A DNA stretch of 64,000 nt, taken from the NCBI RefSeq assembly GCF_963675165.1, contig NC_087389.1:5814621-5878620 (forward strand), read 5' to 3'. The stretch comes from Halichondria panicea (lineage: Eukaryota; Porifera; Demospongiae; Suberitida; Halichondriidae). Made by a program: the position numbers and the translations under genes. Below, piece by piece: positions 1-12,235 of the stretch. The notes beneath the pieces were generated by a model. It searched no databases and was not told the DNA's origin. It saw only the letters and a list, made by a program, of their open reading frames with translations. The stretch's first letter is position 1, and each line of letters starts with the position of its first letter.

Positions 1-300
1 CCTGGTCCTCCACTGACTTGTGATAGAGCTACTCACCACACAGCATCATCTGACAACACACCTGAAACAAGGGACAACAATTTGTTATAATTATGTTGGA
101 GAACAATAAATACTGTAATAGTGCTGCTCACAAGCATCACTTACAGGAAGATAGAGCCTGCACTCAGTATCCTAGCTGTCTCTTGCTTTACTCTTCTCTT
201 TCTTCAGTGATCCACCATGTGGCATGATTTCCAGCCCAGCGAAGTAGTGGGAGGGGGAGGGGCTGGTGTTTTATTCATTTCCCTTGAAGATAGCTTGATC
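1..300. repeat. Repeat R1 (four copies in window), left edge of NLR duplication A
   Basis: This sequence recurs near 26,650-26,990, 41,500-41,800 and 51,872-52,150. Each copy starts with the same block (cctggtcctccactgact), followed by a purine-rich tract. Read on the minus strand, the better copies look like the end of an exon (VEDQE..ILERK.KIQHAI) followed by a GTGAG donor. I do not recognise the parent gene. R1 sits at the edge of both the NLR duplication and the 26/41-kb duplication, so it may have mediated the rearrangements (inference). Confidence 0.7.
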
Positions 301-535
301 CACTGGCCATGGTAGTTGTATACTAAGCTATAGCTAGAAAGAAATATTCTCACACTCAACATTTTTTGTCTCTATCTCAAAATTACTTCTTTCAGGACAC
401 AATGAGCACACCAATAATCCTACGAAATCAAACGATCTGTACAAACACTGGGATCAACTAATGCAGCAAGAAAATATTGATTCAATAAAACCGTATTTTT
501 ATCTCGAGCTCTCTACCTAAAAGGGGCTGGGAATG

Positions 536-541
536 TTTATT
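536..541 (-). promoter_or_regulatory. Poly(A) signal AATAAA of NLR copy A
   Basis: AATAAA on the minus strand lies 2 bases past the inferred stop codon (544-546) of the last NLR exon. It supports that exon as the gene's 3' end. Copy B has the same arrangement just below 52,411. Confidence 0.55.
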
Positions 542-543
542 GT

Positions 544-3500
544 TCAAATAGATCTTCTCCTGTTGCACACCACATCACACATCATTGGTTTCCTGCATGT
601 GAAATAATTGCATGATGAAATTTAATTATAGGGCTATTGGTTCACTTACGTAGCTGCTGTCTGACACATTTTAAAGGCCAATTCTTCCTTTCCCATTCTC
701 AACAGTATCTCCACCAGAGCTCTGTAAGTAGCGGCCCCTGGATTATGCTGTCTCCACAGTCTCAAGGCCTTGTCCATCGCTACTTGTGTGCCATTAGCAA
801 GTTGAGCAATTCTGACATCACTTTGCTCTGCAGGACTCAGTCCCAGTTGTACAGCATAGGTGTCCACATTGTCAAAGTGAGCTGCCAGAATGATCATGTC
901 AGTCTCTTTAATTTCAGTGTCAAGTTGAGAGTCTGTCACTTTTGCATGCTCCTTCAATTCTTCAATGGTCACAGTCCTCGGTCCACCAGCTCCTAGGAGA
1001 AGGAAAGGGGTGTGGTTAATGGGCGGAATCTCTGAGAGTGAACAGAACTGTTTGTCAATGACAGAGACATGAAATTCCTAGCTCTCTTAAAAGCAGAACA
1101 CATTAAATTTCTATATAGTTCCTATAAGAACATAATTAATTACCCCAAATTCAATTATTTTATGCATGCATGGTTAACTGTAATCACGTACTGATCCACA
1201 CATACCTGAGTGACTGGTGTGTGGATGTGAAGTGAGTCCTTCAGTGACATCAGATGGTACAGCATCTGTCATTGCTGCATGTATTAATAATAACTGCTAT
1301 AATTAATGCAGTGTAATATAATGTGTTCTGCTTTTAAGAGAGCTAGGAATTTCATGAATACGTAGATGTATATGGATTACCGACAAAGATGACTCACCTG
1401 TTGTATGTTGGTCTGTTCTGTGTGTAGACTGCAGGGCTGTAGTACAAGTAGCCTCGTCACTAGCTGTGGGGTGGTGCTCTACTGGTGATGCTTGAGAAAA
1501 GCTCTGTTCATTGATAAGAGTGTCTGGATCAGTGACATCACTAGGAGTGTCCACTGTATCAACAACCTCATAAACAATTCTGTTGTATTCCGCTGGTTCG
1601 TTAGCGGTTGACCATGAAAGGATACTGTCGAAAACAGCTGAAGATATCTATAATGGATAAGATCGCAGTAAAAAGTTAAAAATAATGATGTATTAATTGC
1701 TACACTCACCGTTTGAGCCTCATCAATCATCTTCGACAGTAGCGTATCCCAAAGAGAATGGAAAGTACGATTCATCTAGGAAATTATAAGATAATTTTTA
1801 TGCATGAATCAAGAATTCACCTCTTCATTTAGTGGAGGTAAACATGTTCTCTCCCACTCAGTCAGCACTGCAGAATTCCTTGATTCCCGTATGATCTGTG
1901 TATTAAGATAAATGCAACATAATCATGAACTATTGAGTGAGTACCTTCAACTGTTCATTGCACATGAGTATCAACTCCTCGTTCACAGGATTACCATAGA
2001 GTCTAACACCGTCCTCCAGGTAACTGAACCCCTCCAGACTAGGGAACAGCTCTGGTAGACACTCAGTGAGAGCTATCACTCCCTCATCATCAATGGAATT
2101 GTGGTTGAGATCCAACCTTTTTAAATTCTTACATATCACATTAGCGAACTTGAGATGGTGGATAAGCATTATGATGTCGGCAGAGGTGAGAGAATAACGC
2201 CACCAGTAAAGTTGTTCCAGATATGGAAATGCTTGAAGAAACTTTGCCAGTAAGAGAGTTCCAGCAGTTCCACTGAAATTGGAACCAGACAAGTCCATCA
2301 CAGTTAAACTGTTAGGGTTGATATTCAGCATCTCACAGGTGACTGTGTATTGAGATTCAGAGTGAAATGAAGTGGTGAGATGGGTAGCTGATAATTCAAT
2401 CTTAGTCAATCGTAACGGAATGTTCTCCACAACTGAACATAATCCAGGTAAACCAAGATTATTATCAGAGAGGAGTAATTTTACCAGATCAGGACAGTGA
2501 GGGGCAATCGACTGTAAGAGGGTGGTCAGTAGAGCTCCATTGACGTCAGCATCATCAGTGAGGGTTTTGGCTAGCTTCAGTACCTTCAGGTTGATAAGAG
2601 CATCAGACAGTACAGCTGTCTCTAATGACTGTATGCCAGACACTCCAAGAGGATTGTGGGATAAGTTCAGTGTTGTAAGGCTCATACAAGATGTGTGTAT
2701 GAATGACGACGTGACGTTAGTGAAGTTGTTATAAGACAACGAGAGGTAATCTAAAGTTGTAAAAGCAGCTGAGGCTCTCCTGAATAGATCAGCAACACCT
2801 TTGTCAGACAACTTAGTCTGCTGGAGGGATAATCGTGTGACTTGCAGTTTACCATTCGCATTGGAAAGTATGTCAGTTAGTTCCTTCAACAGTTTATCAT
2901 CGATTGCACAATGGGATATTATGATAACCATATCATCACAATTTACAGCATGACGAAGAACATAGAACCCAGCTACACAGTCAAAAGTGGTGCTGAAATT
3001 ATCGTCTAATAAATTTGCTCCATACAAATTACAAACTTTTGTGCAGAATCCAGAGTCAGAAGCTTCGAAAGCAGCATGACATAATAAAACCAACTTTTTA
3101 AGCTTTCCAGCGAAGACAAATTGATCCGTCAAACCATGATCCAAACTGATCACCTTATCGCTATGACTACCATTGTACTTACTAGCAATACCAAACATAA
3201 ATCTCCACACCATGTCAAACCGGCCACTGTCAGCATTAGTCTCAACAATCTTCAGTTTCTCATCATTGGGTAGAGTAGCAAGATGGAGGGCAGCCAAGAA
3301 CTCCTGGATGGTCAGGTGAGCAAAGTGAAAAGACAGGCCATGACCTACAGGTAGAAGTGATCGTGCAGACTGCAACAGACCAAAGCACAGCAACTTGTCA
3401 CCAAGTTCGGGTAAGCGAAAGGACAAATCATCTTCTGAGAAACCAGCTGATCTAATAATAAGCACTCGTAGGCAAACTCACACATCAACCAAAATGTGTT

Positions 3501-4463
3501 TTGTAGATCATTCGGAATCTTGTCAAAGCTATTGCAGCTAATAGGACAATCAGGGAACTTCTTTTTGACATTACGAAGGATAATGTTAAGAATAATTTGA
3601 GTGTACAGCTCAGTTAGCGTACGAGGAAGCTCTTGGTCTAAAGTGTGCCACAAGTTACAAACAATGGCACAATTGAGGGGCACAGAACACACACTCTGAA
3701 TGACTGGGTTGTTCTCAAGCTGCTTGATGAGAGAAGAAGCTTTCTCTGGAAATTGCTCAAACTCTGATTCTATGTATTGCTTGATATTCTCCTCATTGAA
3801 ACCAACTACCTCAACCAAACGGTTTACAGAGGGAAGGTCATGAAGAGGAGCTGAAGCAGAAGGTCGTGAGGTGAGGAGAACAGAAGCAAAAGGAAGAACA
3901 TCACCAAAGAGAAGGTCATATAGAAATGAGGTTTCTAATTGATTGTCTTCACTAAGCTCGTCCCAGCCATCAGCTATGATGAGGACACTTTTTCCTTCTC
4001 TTTCTTCCAACTCTTCTACAACAGATTGGCGAATCCTCTCATTGGCATGAAGAAGTTTGAACAGCTCAGCGAGACTTGTGGCAGAGGACACTCGATTCTC
4101 TCTCAGTGGAAGCAACAGAACACAGTTGAATTGTGTCAGGATCTTGCCCTCTGCCCACCCTTCAGCAAGCATGGTACACAGTGTCGTTTTACCAATCCCA
4201 GCATTGCCTTCAACGATGAGCTTCTTGACTGGTTTCTTGCTTTCTTCGACTTTGAATAGGTCACCATGGAGAATTGGAGTACGCTTGACCTTATCATCAG
4301 GTGCACCATGTTGTGGCAAGCCGGCTCTAAATCCTTCTTCTTTTTCAGCCTCCACTAACTGCAAGTTGATGAGCCTGTCTCCTCTAACTGGTGGCCATTG
4401 CTTTTGACGATTCAAGAGTCTTTCTATGTATTTCTGGCAAATGCTAGTAATGAATTTATCCAT
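544..4463 (-). CDS. NLR-like protein, NACHT-LRR-Death (copy A, frameshifted)
   Basis: Seven exons with consistent phases: 1945-4463, 1821-1895, 1710-1775, 1398-1647, 1206-1274, 650-992 and 544-592. They would give about 1,123 residues if the frame were open. Exon 1 starts at MDKF and encodes a NACHT ATPase with Walker A (GNAGIGKTTL), Walker B (LIIADGWDEL) and sensor (LLTSRPSA). The winged-helix region (HLTIQEFLAALHL) and ribonuclease-inhibitor-type LRRs (LTTLNLSHNPLG, LKRLDLNHNSID) follow. Exons 4-5 are an acidic, Ser/Thr-rich linker. Exon 6 is a Death domain, and exon 7 is a short tail just before AATAAA. NLRs are cytosolic immune sensors. The effector domain is C-terminal here, the reverse of the usual order. 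The frame breaks near 3,440, where one A is missing relative to copy B. Either the gene is a pseudogene or the base is an assembly error. Confidence 0.88.
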
Positions 4464-5981
4464 GTTCTGATCAATTTTTAGGAATTGTTTACAGCAAATA
4501 CGAAATATTTGTATAGATTGGTTATTACTAATTTCAAGAGCGTAGTCGGAAGTGACCTGAGATGATGTAATAAAAGCAGCAACAACCTAGCAGAGGATAG
4601 AGAATTGAGATTTGATTACCGTACTTTATCTGACACAGTGTAGGATATGCCCCACCTACGAGGATGATATACGGGGTGCATAATTATCCTCCTCGTATAT
4701 GTGTAGTATATATCTGCATGACTTAATTATACATCTATATAGCTGCATGTTCCAATAAGAGGTGACGTATCAGTGTGGTAGGATTCGAATATTTCAGCGA
4801 ACACTCTGGTGCTTTAAACATATTCAGACATGAAAAGTTATAAGATACATTCCAAGCAACATAGCCAACAAGAGTGCTGTAGTTGTTAGTGTACTATTCA
4901 GTCACACACTGTTCTATTAAACTTAGCTATATCTTGCATTGCATATAGCTGCTTTCCCAGCCTCGTTGTCTCTATAACAATGGTAGCTAGGACACCAACT
5001 ATATAGGCCTGGTATTGATTGTATCTGGGCGTGCATGGTTATAGGAACCAAAAAACAAAAGCAGAGAGATTTTGCAAAAACAACACACCGGCAGTGTTAG
5101 TCCATAGATACTATAGATTACATGGATATGAAACGACCGTAGTTTACAGTTAGTATGAAGACATTTTCTGGGACACTCACTGCCATGCTGTCAATGAGTT
5201 AGACAGAGTTGAAAAAAGAGCTATAGCTGTATGAAAAGAGCTGCAAATTCAACTAAAACACGACTGACTCTGCAACTAACTATCTGAAGTAAGTTTTGTC
5301 CGTGATTAGCTCGCTTAATCATGATGTTTTACTGTAATGGTGTGTTTCAACCTTTGTGACTCGAAATCTTAGCTTATAAGCGGATTGCTGTGTTTGTTTT
5401 ACATCAAGCAGTTAGCTAATATATATTGTTGTGTCTTCCATTATTATGGTTTGGTTTTGTATCTGCCGTAACTTTCTGTCACAATAGGTGCTGTCAAGTA
5501 GGTCTCTTTGTGTCACTTAATTTATATGACCATCAACCTTCAATGCCTACAATTGTTTTTATCAGGTAGTTTAAAGGCATCTTCATGCCTTGCAGAAGGT
5601 TTTAGTATTGCAGTTGTCTCATTGTGGCTAGAAATCATGCAGTACTAGATGTTTTTCACCTTCAATGAATATTTGTGGTTGATTTATAATTATTATGAAC
5701 TAAAGTAGATTATTCTTTCGTAATGTTACAATGTCATGCTGTTGACTTCGTTTATGTTTCCTTTTACAGCAGACTCTCGCCTCACAAGAAAAAAGAAGTT
5801 GGCGAGATTAAGAAAGAAGGAAAACCATTCATTGACCGGCAAAAGAACGACATGAGAAAGTGATGTCCACTGTCCATGTCGTTTGAGTTCAAAGCCTCTA
5901 CTCCATATCAACAATTACGACAGCCAAGCATACTCGTCATTCATTCATGTATAATAATTGTAGTAGAATCTCTGAGATCTA
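4464..5981. other. Region upstream of NLR copy A; no confident gene
   Basis: AT-rich DNA, about as conserved in copy B as the gene itself. On the minus strand TGATCAG just before the NLR start codon could be a splice acceptor, so a 5' exon may exist further up, but I cannot identify it. On the plus strand a good acceptor (cttttacag, ending near 5,769) is followed by a short lysine-rich reading frame (DSRLTRKKKLARLRKKEN in copy A). I do not recognise it. Confidence 0.3.
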
Positions 5982-6289
5982 CAGTGGCGTAGCCAGGATT
6001 TTGGGAAGGGTAGGGCTCAAATCCATTGAGCAGGGCCAGAGCAGGCGCTAAATAGCTTGGAATTTTACCTAAAAAAAAAGGTCATCATTATTTTTTTCAT
6101 CAGCAGTAAGCATGCGCAGTAGATGGCCCTGCCCACATTTCCATTGAATGACATCATTCTAGTAACTACGCATGCAGTACAGTGCAGAAAAGATTGACAG
6201 ATAAGGTGATTCAAGCTGGTTTGGAGTTGATGAAACACAAAGGGGGGGGGGGCTCTAGCCCCGTCAGCCCCCCTCTGCCTACGCCACTG
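5982..6289. mobile_element. hAT-like MITE (copy in duplication A)
   Basis: A 308-bp non-coding element with terminal inverted repeats CAGTGGCGTAG...CTACGCCACTG, flanked on both sides by ATCTA. The CAGTG-type end is typical of hAT elements. The visible target duplication is only 5 bp where 8 bp is usual for hAT, so the family is tentative. It also lies at the matching place in duplication B, so it predates the duplication. Confidence 0.6.
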
Positions 6290-7590
6290 ATCTATATATG
6301 TAAAATGCATCCTTGTCATGACTCAAGGCTATCTTAGAGCCTCCATCATCATTATTCTCATTCATAAATTCGTCAAAACTCTCTCAAATAACGCTCTCAG
6401 TGCTGGAACAACTAGTGACTCTCTTTGAGTAGCCATTTTTATTTGGAATAATCGTATAATTATATACTATACTGTAAACTTCCGCTACATCCGATGCAAT
6501 GAGTGGGACAGCCAAAACACCGGAAACTACCGTCGTTTCATATCCATGTAATTTATAGTATCTATATGGTTAGTCCTACTAGCTTGTACAAGGGGCAGTA
6601 CTTGAGAGCATAATACGAAGCTAAATTATTATACGGGGAAATAATTATGACAGGAAACAAAATGTGAAGAATCTCTGCATTTGTTTCCGGTTCCTGTCAC
6701 GCCCAGATATACAATCAATGTCAGGCCATATTTTTCAACTTCTTTCTATAACGGCTTGGGATCGAGGCTACTTGCATGCAGCTGCATGCTTGTTCTAATT
6801 ATTCCGGACATCTCACGTGCGCTACATCCATGTATAAAGCAATTATACCGGGTTATTGTACAGTATATCGTATAGCGGCCGGGTTAATTTCGTATATTAT
6901 TTTGTATGGAAGAGCATCATAATTATACAAACATTAAAACTACAACTGCATGCAATAGGTCCTGAGCTGTACGAATAATATTTAAATGGTTATTCATACG
7001 AACATTTGCACCAACGAAAATTACTCACCATACGATACTATAAAGTTATACCTCTATGGTTTAGATCACAGGTATCACATTGTCTCTCTACTGAGCAAGG
7101 TTAATGACAGCAAGGACACATTCTGTACACAAGACTTGACATTTATATACATGCCTATAGTCTCGTGGACCCAGACCCAGAAAGAGGGATGCAACATCTG
7201 CGGCTTGCAAGACTAATACATGCTGGTATAAAAACATACGCTATAAATTTATAAATTATAGACTATAGCTAAAGAGGTATCATGGACATGCATATAATTT
7301 ATAATCACTTCAAGTTCTAATTCTCTGTCTAATTTACTGGCTTACCAACTGGTCTCAGTGGCTCAGAATAAATTTTTCAGGGCTTGTTGTTTGTGTAAAC
7401 CTGGATAGGTGGGGCTCATCTGACAAATATTTGTAGAGTCTATACCATTATACTTCATTTGCTCTTTTTAATTCAGGACAGTAATACAATTAATTGTGAC
7501 ATGAAACACAGTAAAGGGGTAGAAACAAATAAAGTGTGGAAATTATGTTCAGTAAAAACGAGTTCAGCTAAAAATGAAGATAATGTGTAG
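6290..7590. other. Intergenic; small unrecognised ORF at 6,986-7,216 (+)
   Basis: AT-rich. The 76-residue plus-strand ORF is present in copy B with few changes, but I see no known motif or splice context and do not call it a gene. The site CTGG at 7,223-7,226 matches the CCGG where the Ginger1 element sits in copy B, so this is its empty paralogous site. Confidence 0.3.
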
Positions 7591-7670
7591 CAGCTGTACA
7601 GACTCTGACCAACTTCTTTGAGGAGGGCAGCTGGGTACTTTGTGAAGTGCACTGTTGGCAGAATATCATC
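7591..7670 (-). pseudogene. Relic FYVE zinc-finger exon
   Basis: Minus-strand reading gives IFCQQC...LPSSKKLVRVC, the second half of a FYVE finger like that of EEA1. Compared with the copy at 22,443-22,599 one base is lost after VRVC, so the final DSCF motif is out of frame. The exon abuts a (CA)n tract ending in CAG. The same relic lies at about 63,915-63,999 in duplication B. Confidence 0.6.
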
Positions 7671-7816
7671 CTGTGTGTGTGTGTGGGGGGGGGCGCAGTC
7701 ATAGTGTGTGTGTGTGAGGGGGTGCAGTCAAAGTGTGTGTGTGTGGGGGGTGCAGTCATAGTGTGTGTGTGTGGGGGGGGGGGGTGCAGTCAAAGTGTGT
7801 GTGGGGGGGGTGAAGT

Positions 7817-7896
<80 letters not shown>

Positions 7897-7949
7897 AGTC
7901 AAAGTGTGTGTGGGGGGGGGGGGTGCAGTCATAGTGTGTGTGTGCGTGC

Positions 7950-7992
<43 letters not shown>

Positions 7993-8066
7993 GTGTGGGG
8001 GGGGGTGCAGTCATAGTGTGTGTGTGTGTGTGTGTGTGGGGGGGGGGTGTGCAGTCATAGTGTGTG
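7671..8066. repeat. (TG)n microsatellite with interspersed GGGTGCAGTCA units
   Basis: Long runs of TG/GTGTGT alternate with poly-G and a short unit (gggtgcagtcatagtgtg) repeated several times. Related arrays occur at 31,780-31,850 and 46,330-46,580, each next to the same downstream sequence, so the array travelled with a duplication. Long ORFs here are artefacts of the repeat. Confidence 0.9.
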
Positions 8067-8084
8067 TATAGGTACACTAGTTAT

Positions 8085-8690
8085 AATTCAAGCACAGACA
8101 TGTTGCAGTAGTTGAACATCTTTCAGCAGCCATAACTTTAGTACCGTGACCCCATTTTCAAAAATTTGATGATTTTCGAAAGCTTAGAAAGAGACCTTTC
8201 AAATGATGTATTTCAATCCAATATTTAGATGTGGCCATAATTCAACTTTGAACCATGGGCTATTATTACATGGTATCGTGCCAAAATTGTCATCTCCCAA
8301 ATATCTGGTACCATTTTAAAGGTCTTTTTCGTAAGCTTTCGGAAAATCATAAAATTGGATCCACGGAATTCAAGTTATGGCGACTGAACGAGTCCACTAA
8401 CCAATTGATTAAACGGGGGACATGTACATGTAGTACATACCTGCACATTAATTTATACTATTCACTCACTCTAACACTTCTTGGGGGGTGGCTGTTCGAT
8501 AGTCAATGGTATTATGGTCCTCCCCTTTATCTGCCGCCTCATGACCTCTGTCCTTTGACCCTCGCGACCTCTTCTTAGCAGCAAGATCTGGGGGTACAGG
8601 GGGACGATTGGAGGATCGTTAGGGGTAGTGGGTGGTTAAGGGGGCGCCTTCCGCACAGGTACTTGACCCCTGCTGGGGGGAGGGGGTTGA
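8085..8690 (-). pseudogene. Relic of ankyrin/coiled-coil gene exon (third copy)
   Basis: Parallel to 31,860-32,470 and 46,600-47,490. The intact exon at 47,280-47,483 reads VPVWKAPPEPPTTP...IDYRTATPQEVLE. Here the same exon has an in-frame TAA in place of the Glu codon and a downstream frame slip. It is a decayed copy. Confidence 0.6.
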
Positions 8691-9068
8691 TAATTAGCAC
8701 AAGAATAATAAGAAGCACTAACAAGCTACGTACATGTAGCTAGCTGCTAGTAATAATTGTTTTTGGCTGCCACGTGCAGAAATGCTAGAGTCAATTGCGT
8801 CGTAACAAGAGTACAGTAGAGTACAGTATGCTTGGCATAATAATTAAAAGTCATAACTTGAGTTGGTGAAATCCATTTAATAAAACATGCGCTCTCTTTA
8901 TGTCCTACATGTATCACATGGTGTAATAAATCTACCACCTTTTTATCTGGTGGAAGAGACCTGGCTCTAGCCTTGGTCAAATTACCCATTTGGGTACAAA
9001 ACTATCTCTGAGATAATCATCTCATGTTATATTTCTTAGAGCTACAAAAGCTAATAACGAGCCTGTAC

Positions 9069-9153
9069 CTGAATGAGATGTAGTCCTGGGTGGTTGAGGA
9101 AGGTGACGACTCTCTTACTGTCCTCCTTGGACACGCTACTTGATAATCTGTAC
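9069..9153 (-). CDS. Isolated exon, probably from the ankyrin/coiled-coil family
   Basis: An 85-nt exon with acceptor CTATAG and donor GTACAG, reading RLSSSVSKEDSKRVVTFLNH PGLHLIQ. The style resembles ankyrin-repeat helices. The exon at 49,305-49,493 of the ankyrin gene ends at a matching GTACAGG donor, so this may be a displaced exon of that family. Tentative. Confidence 0.35.
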
Positions 9154-9483
9154 CTATAGAGGAGGATACAGGCACTGAGGCATAAATATAGAACCTTTTT
9201 GCAGTGCCTTACTGGGAAACCTATAGAACTACATTACACAAATCATTAATAGTACAGTACGTGCACTTGCAACAGAGATTTGCCGAGCAAAACCACAATT
9301 ACATTGTTAGCTATGAATATCACATTATCTATAATAATTTCGGCCACTTCTACAAAGAACCTAATCTACCAAAAAAGGGTAAGTATAGAAACTTAATTTC
9401 ACAGAAACCCCAACTTGTATGTACTTTGAGAAGGAATATGATGACTTAAAAATTTAGGGAAATTACTAACTGATTTGTAAAGA

Positions 9484-9560
9484 AAGTCCCCCAAGAGGGA
9501 ATTGAACCCACACCTTATCTATCATCTAATCTACTAAACCACCACCCTCTTAGTCATCAC
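9484..9560 (-). repeat. Possible tRNA-derived SINE
   Basis: On the minus strand GGTTCAATTCC fits the RNA polymerase III B box. It is preceded about 40 bases upstream by GTGGTTTAGTAGATTAG, a loose A box. The ends GTGATGACTAAGAGGG and CCCTCTTGGGGGAC are partly complementary, as in a tRNA stem. It does not fold into a clean tRNA by eye, so a tRNA-like SINE head is the best guess. Confidence 0.35.
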
Positions 9561-10399
9561 TGTTGTACTCCTCAAAACAGGAAATGGGTGTAGTCTGAAA
9601 CCACCTCCAGCCTAGAGAGAGGTCATGTGACTTGAAAATTCTCTTTGCCCAGTGATGCTTCTTTATTGGAACTCTTATGTACCTCATTCTCCCCTCCCCC
9701 GGCCCCACCAGCACCGGCTAGCAGGGGTCAAAGTGCATCACACACTCACACCTGCACAACAGAAACAGAAGAACAATTAACTTAGTAAATCGATCAGCTC
9801 TGAAACTAGAGTTCAGATCACGAGCTCTTGAGACGGACCAAGTTTCTGGACCTGGTACTGTAGTCTTCCTAGCTTCCTAGCTTCAATGTAAGTTTGTTTA
9901 GGCTAGCCACCATTGAACGTGAAGAGAGTGTCTGCCGATACGACCTCATACTGCAGATTACACTATATTGAATCTGAATTCTGAAAGCTCTCGTTCAGAT
10001 GGTATGCTCAAAACACAAATTTGAACAGGCTATTTTCGGATAAAGACTATGGCCATGGCATAACAGGCACACACAATTCTTCTGAAATGGACTCTTTGCT
10101 TTCAGAAAATATTGTTATCGCACTCTTCAAACAGCTCCACCACAGAGCTCATCTTAACATCCTTCATTTCTAGGGTACTATAATCTGCTCTGTAACTAGA
10201 GTTCTGATGGTCTAAATTGAAAGGGTTTTCTGATTGATCTTAACACATTATCAAAAGGCCTCTTTCTAAGCTTTTAGAAGATACTGAAATTAACATTATT
10301 ATACCAACGCACCCTTCCAACAATTCCACCCTAGAGCTGATCTCCTCAGTGTTGATAAAGTTGAGGACCATTTCCAGTCCAACAAAACATGAGAGAATA

Positions 10400-12012
10400 C
10401 TAAATCCTCGAGCTCTCTTCATTCCAGATCTGTACGATGTCTTGATCGAACCCTCTTATCCTCACACCCACACCACACACACAGTCACCACCGCCCACAC
10501 ACTCTGAGAACTGCTCACCCACAGCAGCCAACAACAGCTCCTGCCATACCTTGGTCTGAGGGGGCGGGGGATTATGACATGATTATGATTGTGATTTCAA
10601 GTGTAAAATTTTTTTGTATTTTATGCATCCGCTAACCTGTATCTAAGCACACCATTGGAAAAGTAATTCTGAGCTACATGTATCAGGGTTTCATACAGAG
10701 GGGGGATTTCCCACCCCAGCCAAAATCCCTCCCCTATATAGAACTCTGAAAAATTTATGATGTCATATAAAACAAAATGTACTAAGAAGTATACTAGTAA
10801 AACGTCATGATTTGAAACACACAAAAAGCCCAAATTGTACCTCACATGATCATTTCGTAAATTTTTTCCAGGGAGCGGCCTCCCTGAAATAAACGTTTCC
10901 CCCTCACAGCTAAAAATCCTGTATGAAACCCTGGGTCTATTGAATACAGCAAATTGGACAATATGAACACAAATTACGGTCTCTCAAAGATAGCTACCAA
11001 AACGACTGAAATTTGGAAAACAGTGTAAGGCTATCATAACATAGCCGTTGCTTATCACAGAACTTGTATACTATAATCATGGCGCCTCACTGTGTGCATC
11101 TTTCTGACTTTGAATGACCACAATCCACCATGAGCATTATCAGAGTCCTCCCAAATAGGTCTCCTATTCTCATTCCTCGTAAGATGGTAGCTCTCTCTCT
11201 CGTCCAACTGCTCTATGGGACGAATATTGTTGACCACACCCCAAAATGCCTGTTGGTAGGTAGGGGGCGATGTATTGATATTATAATGAACGTGATGGAC
11301 ATCACCTTGATGGTCTTGACTGTACACAAAGGTTTTAGATTCTCAAAGAAATCTTTGGCAGTTGCTCCTCTTCGTGTACTGTATGAATAATGAGCACATT
11401 CACAATATAATTATAATAACACGCACACACCATATTATAGTACAGGAGCACAGCACAAAATACACTATAGAGTACAACACTAGTAGTAGATACAGCATGG
11501 GACAGAGGGCCAGTTGCCTGTATGACTATTCCATAAAACACGAGGATTCTCATGCTACATCTCTGTTTTATATCACGATGATCCCGTACCAAATCATGCC
11601 TCGAGGCTATACGTAATATAACAGGGAAGGGAGTGTATGACTTGACTGCACCTTGTTACCTGGATACAGCACAACGATACTTTACAAGGAGGGGGACAGC
11701 ACAAACACAGAACTGGCATAACCAGCTACACACACACAATGGCCACCACCAGATATATAACTACACCATTTTGTCCCCCTCTCAACTATCCAGTTTCTAC
11801 ACACACACACACGTACGTACACACACTCACGCGTCATGCCAAAACGTCCACGGTGAGTTAAGGAGATAATTATCAGGGTCCCCCCCACTAGGCTCATTCA
11901 CAGCCACGGCATCTTCCCTTGCCTTCCTTGATAGCCTGGGAGAGCTGGTCCGCATCTCTTCACCACCTTGCCCTGTTCTCAGAGTGTCTTCTGCCACTGT
12001 ACCGTCAGCCAT
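10400..12012 (-). CDS. EIF4E3: eIF4E class III (eIF4E3-like) cap-binding protein
   Basis: Four exons join in frame: 11831-12012 (phase 2), 11306-11378, 11091-11249 and 10400-10555, giving about 189 residues. The order of blocks matches eIF4E3: SPWTFWHDA, then RRGATAKDFFENLKPL, AFWGVVNNIRPIEQL, RRPIWEDSDNAHGGLW and KVWQELLLAAVGEQF. The conserved Trp of PIWED is kept. The other cap-stacking position, Trp in eIF4E1 and Cys in vertebrate eIF4E3, appears to be Phe. The second intron is only 56 bp. The last exon stops early (IWNEESSRI), so the C-terminus is some tens of residues shorter than in vertebrates. The partial copy of this exon near 49,510 lacks that stop, so a late frameshift is possible. 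The start lies 224 bp downstream of the Roc-COR gene's stop, on the same strand. Confidence 0.85.
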
Positions 12013-12235
12013 CTTGTAGGGAAACAAGTGGGAGAAACTAGCAAAACACAGATGTAGTTTATTAGACTAACGACCTTTTCCTAGCTTAACAAACAGTTTG
12101 TTCCTTGGATGACCTTTACCATTATTTTTGCACACTGGGCGAAGCAATGGGCAATTTTTTTTAAAGAATTCACACAAATAGCACAGATCAAGGAATTAAC
12201 TAAAACAGTGCAAGTATGACATGCACAATAATGAG

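Noticed and set aside
3939-4407. Plus-strand ORFs over the NACHT region (also 55,795-56,263)
   Set aside because: Antisense shadows of the conserved NACHT exon.
7647-8077. Several ORFs of CVCVCV or HTHTHT repeats
   Set aside because: Pure translation of the (TG)n microsatellite in different frames; no start or splice context.
9484-9560. Functional tRNA gene
   Set aside because: A B box is present but no clean cloverleaf; kept only as a possible SINE.
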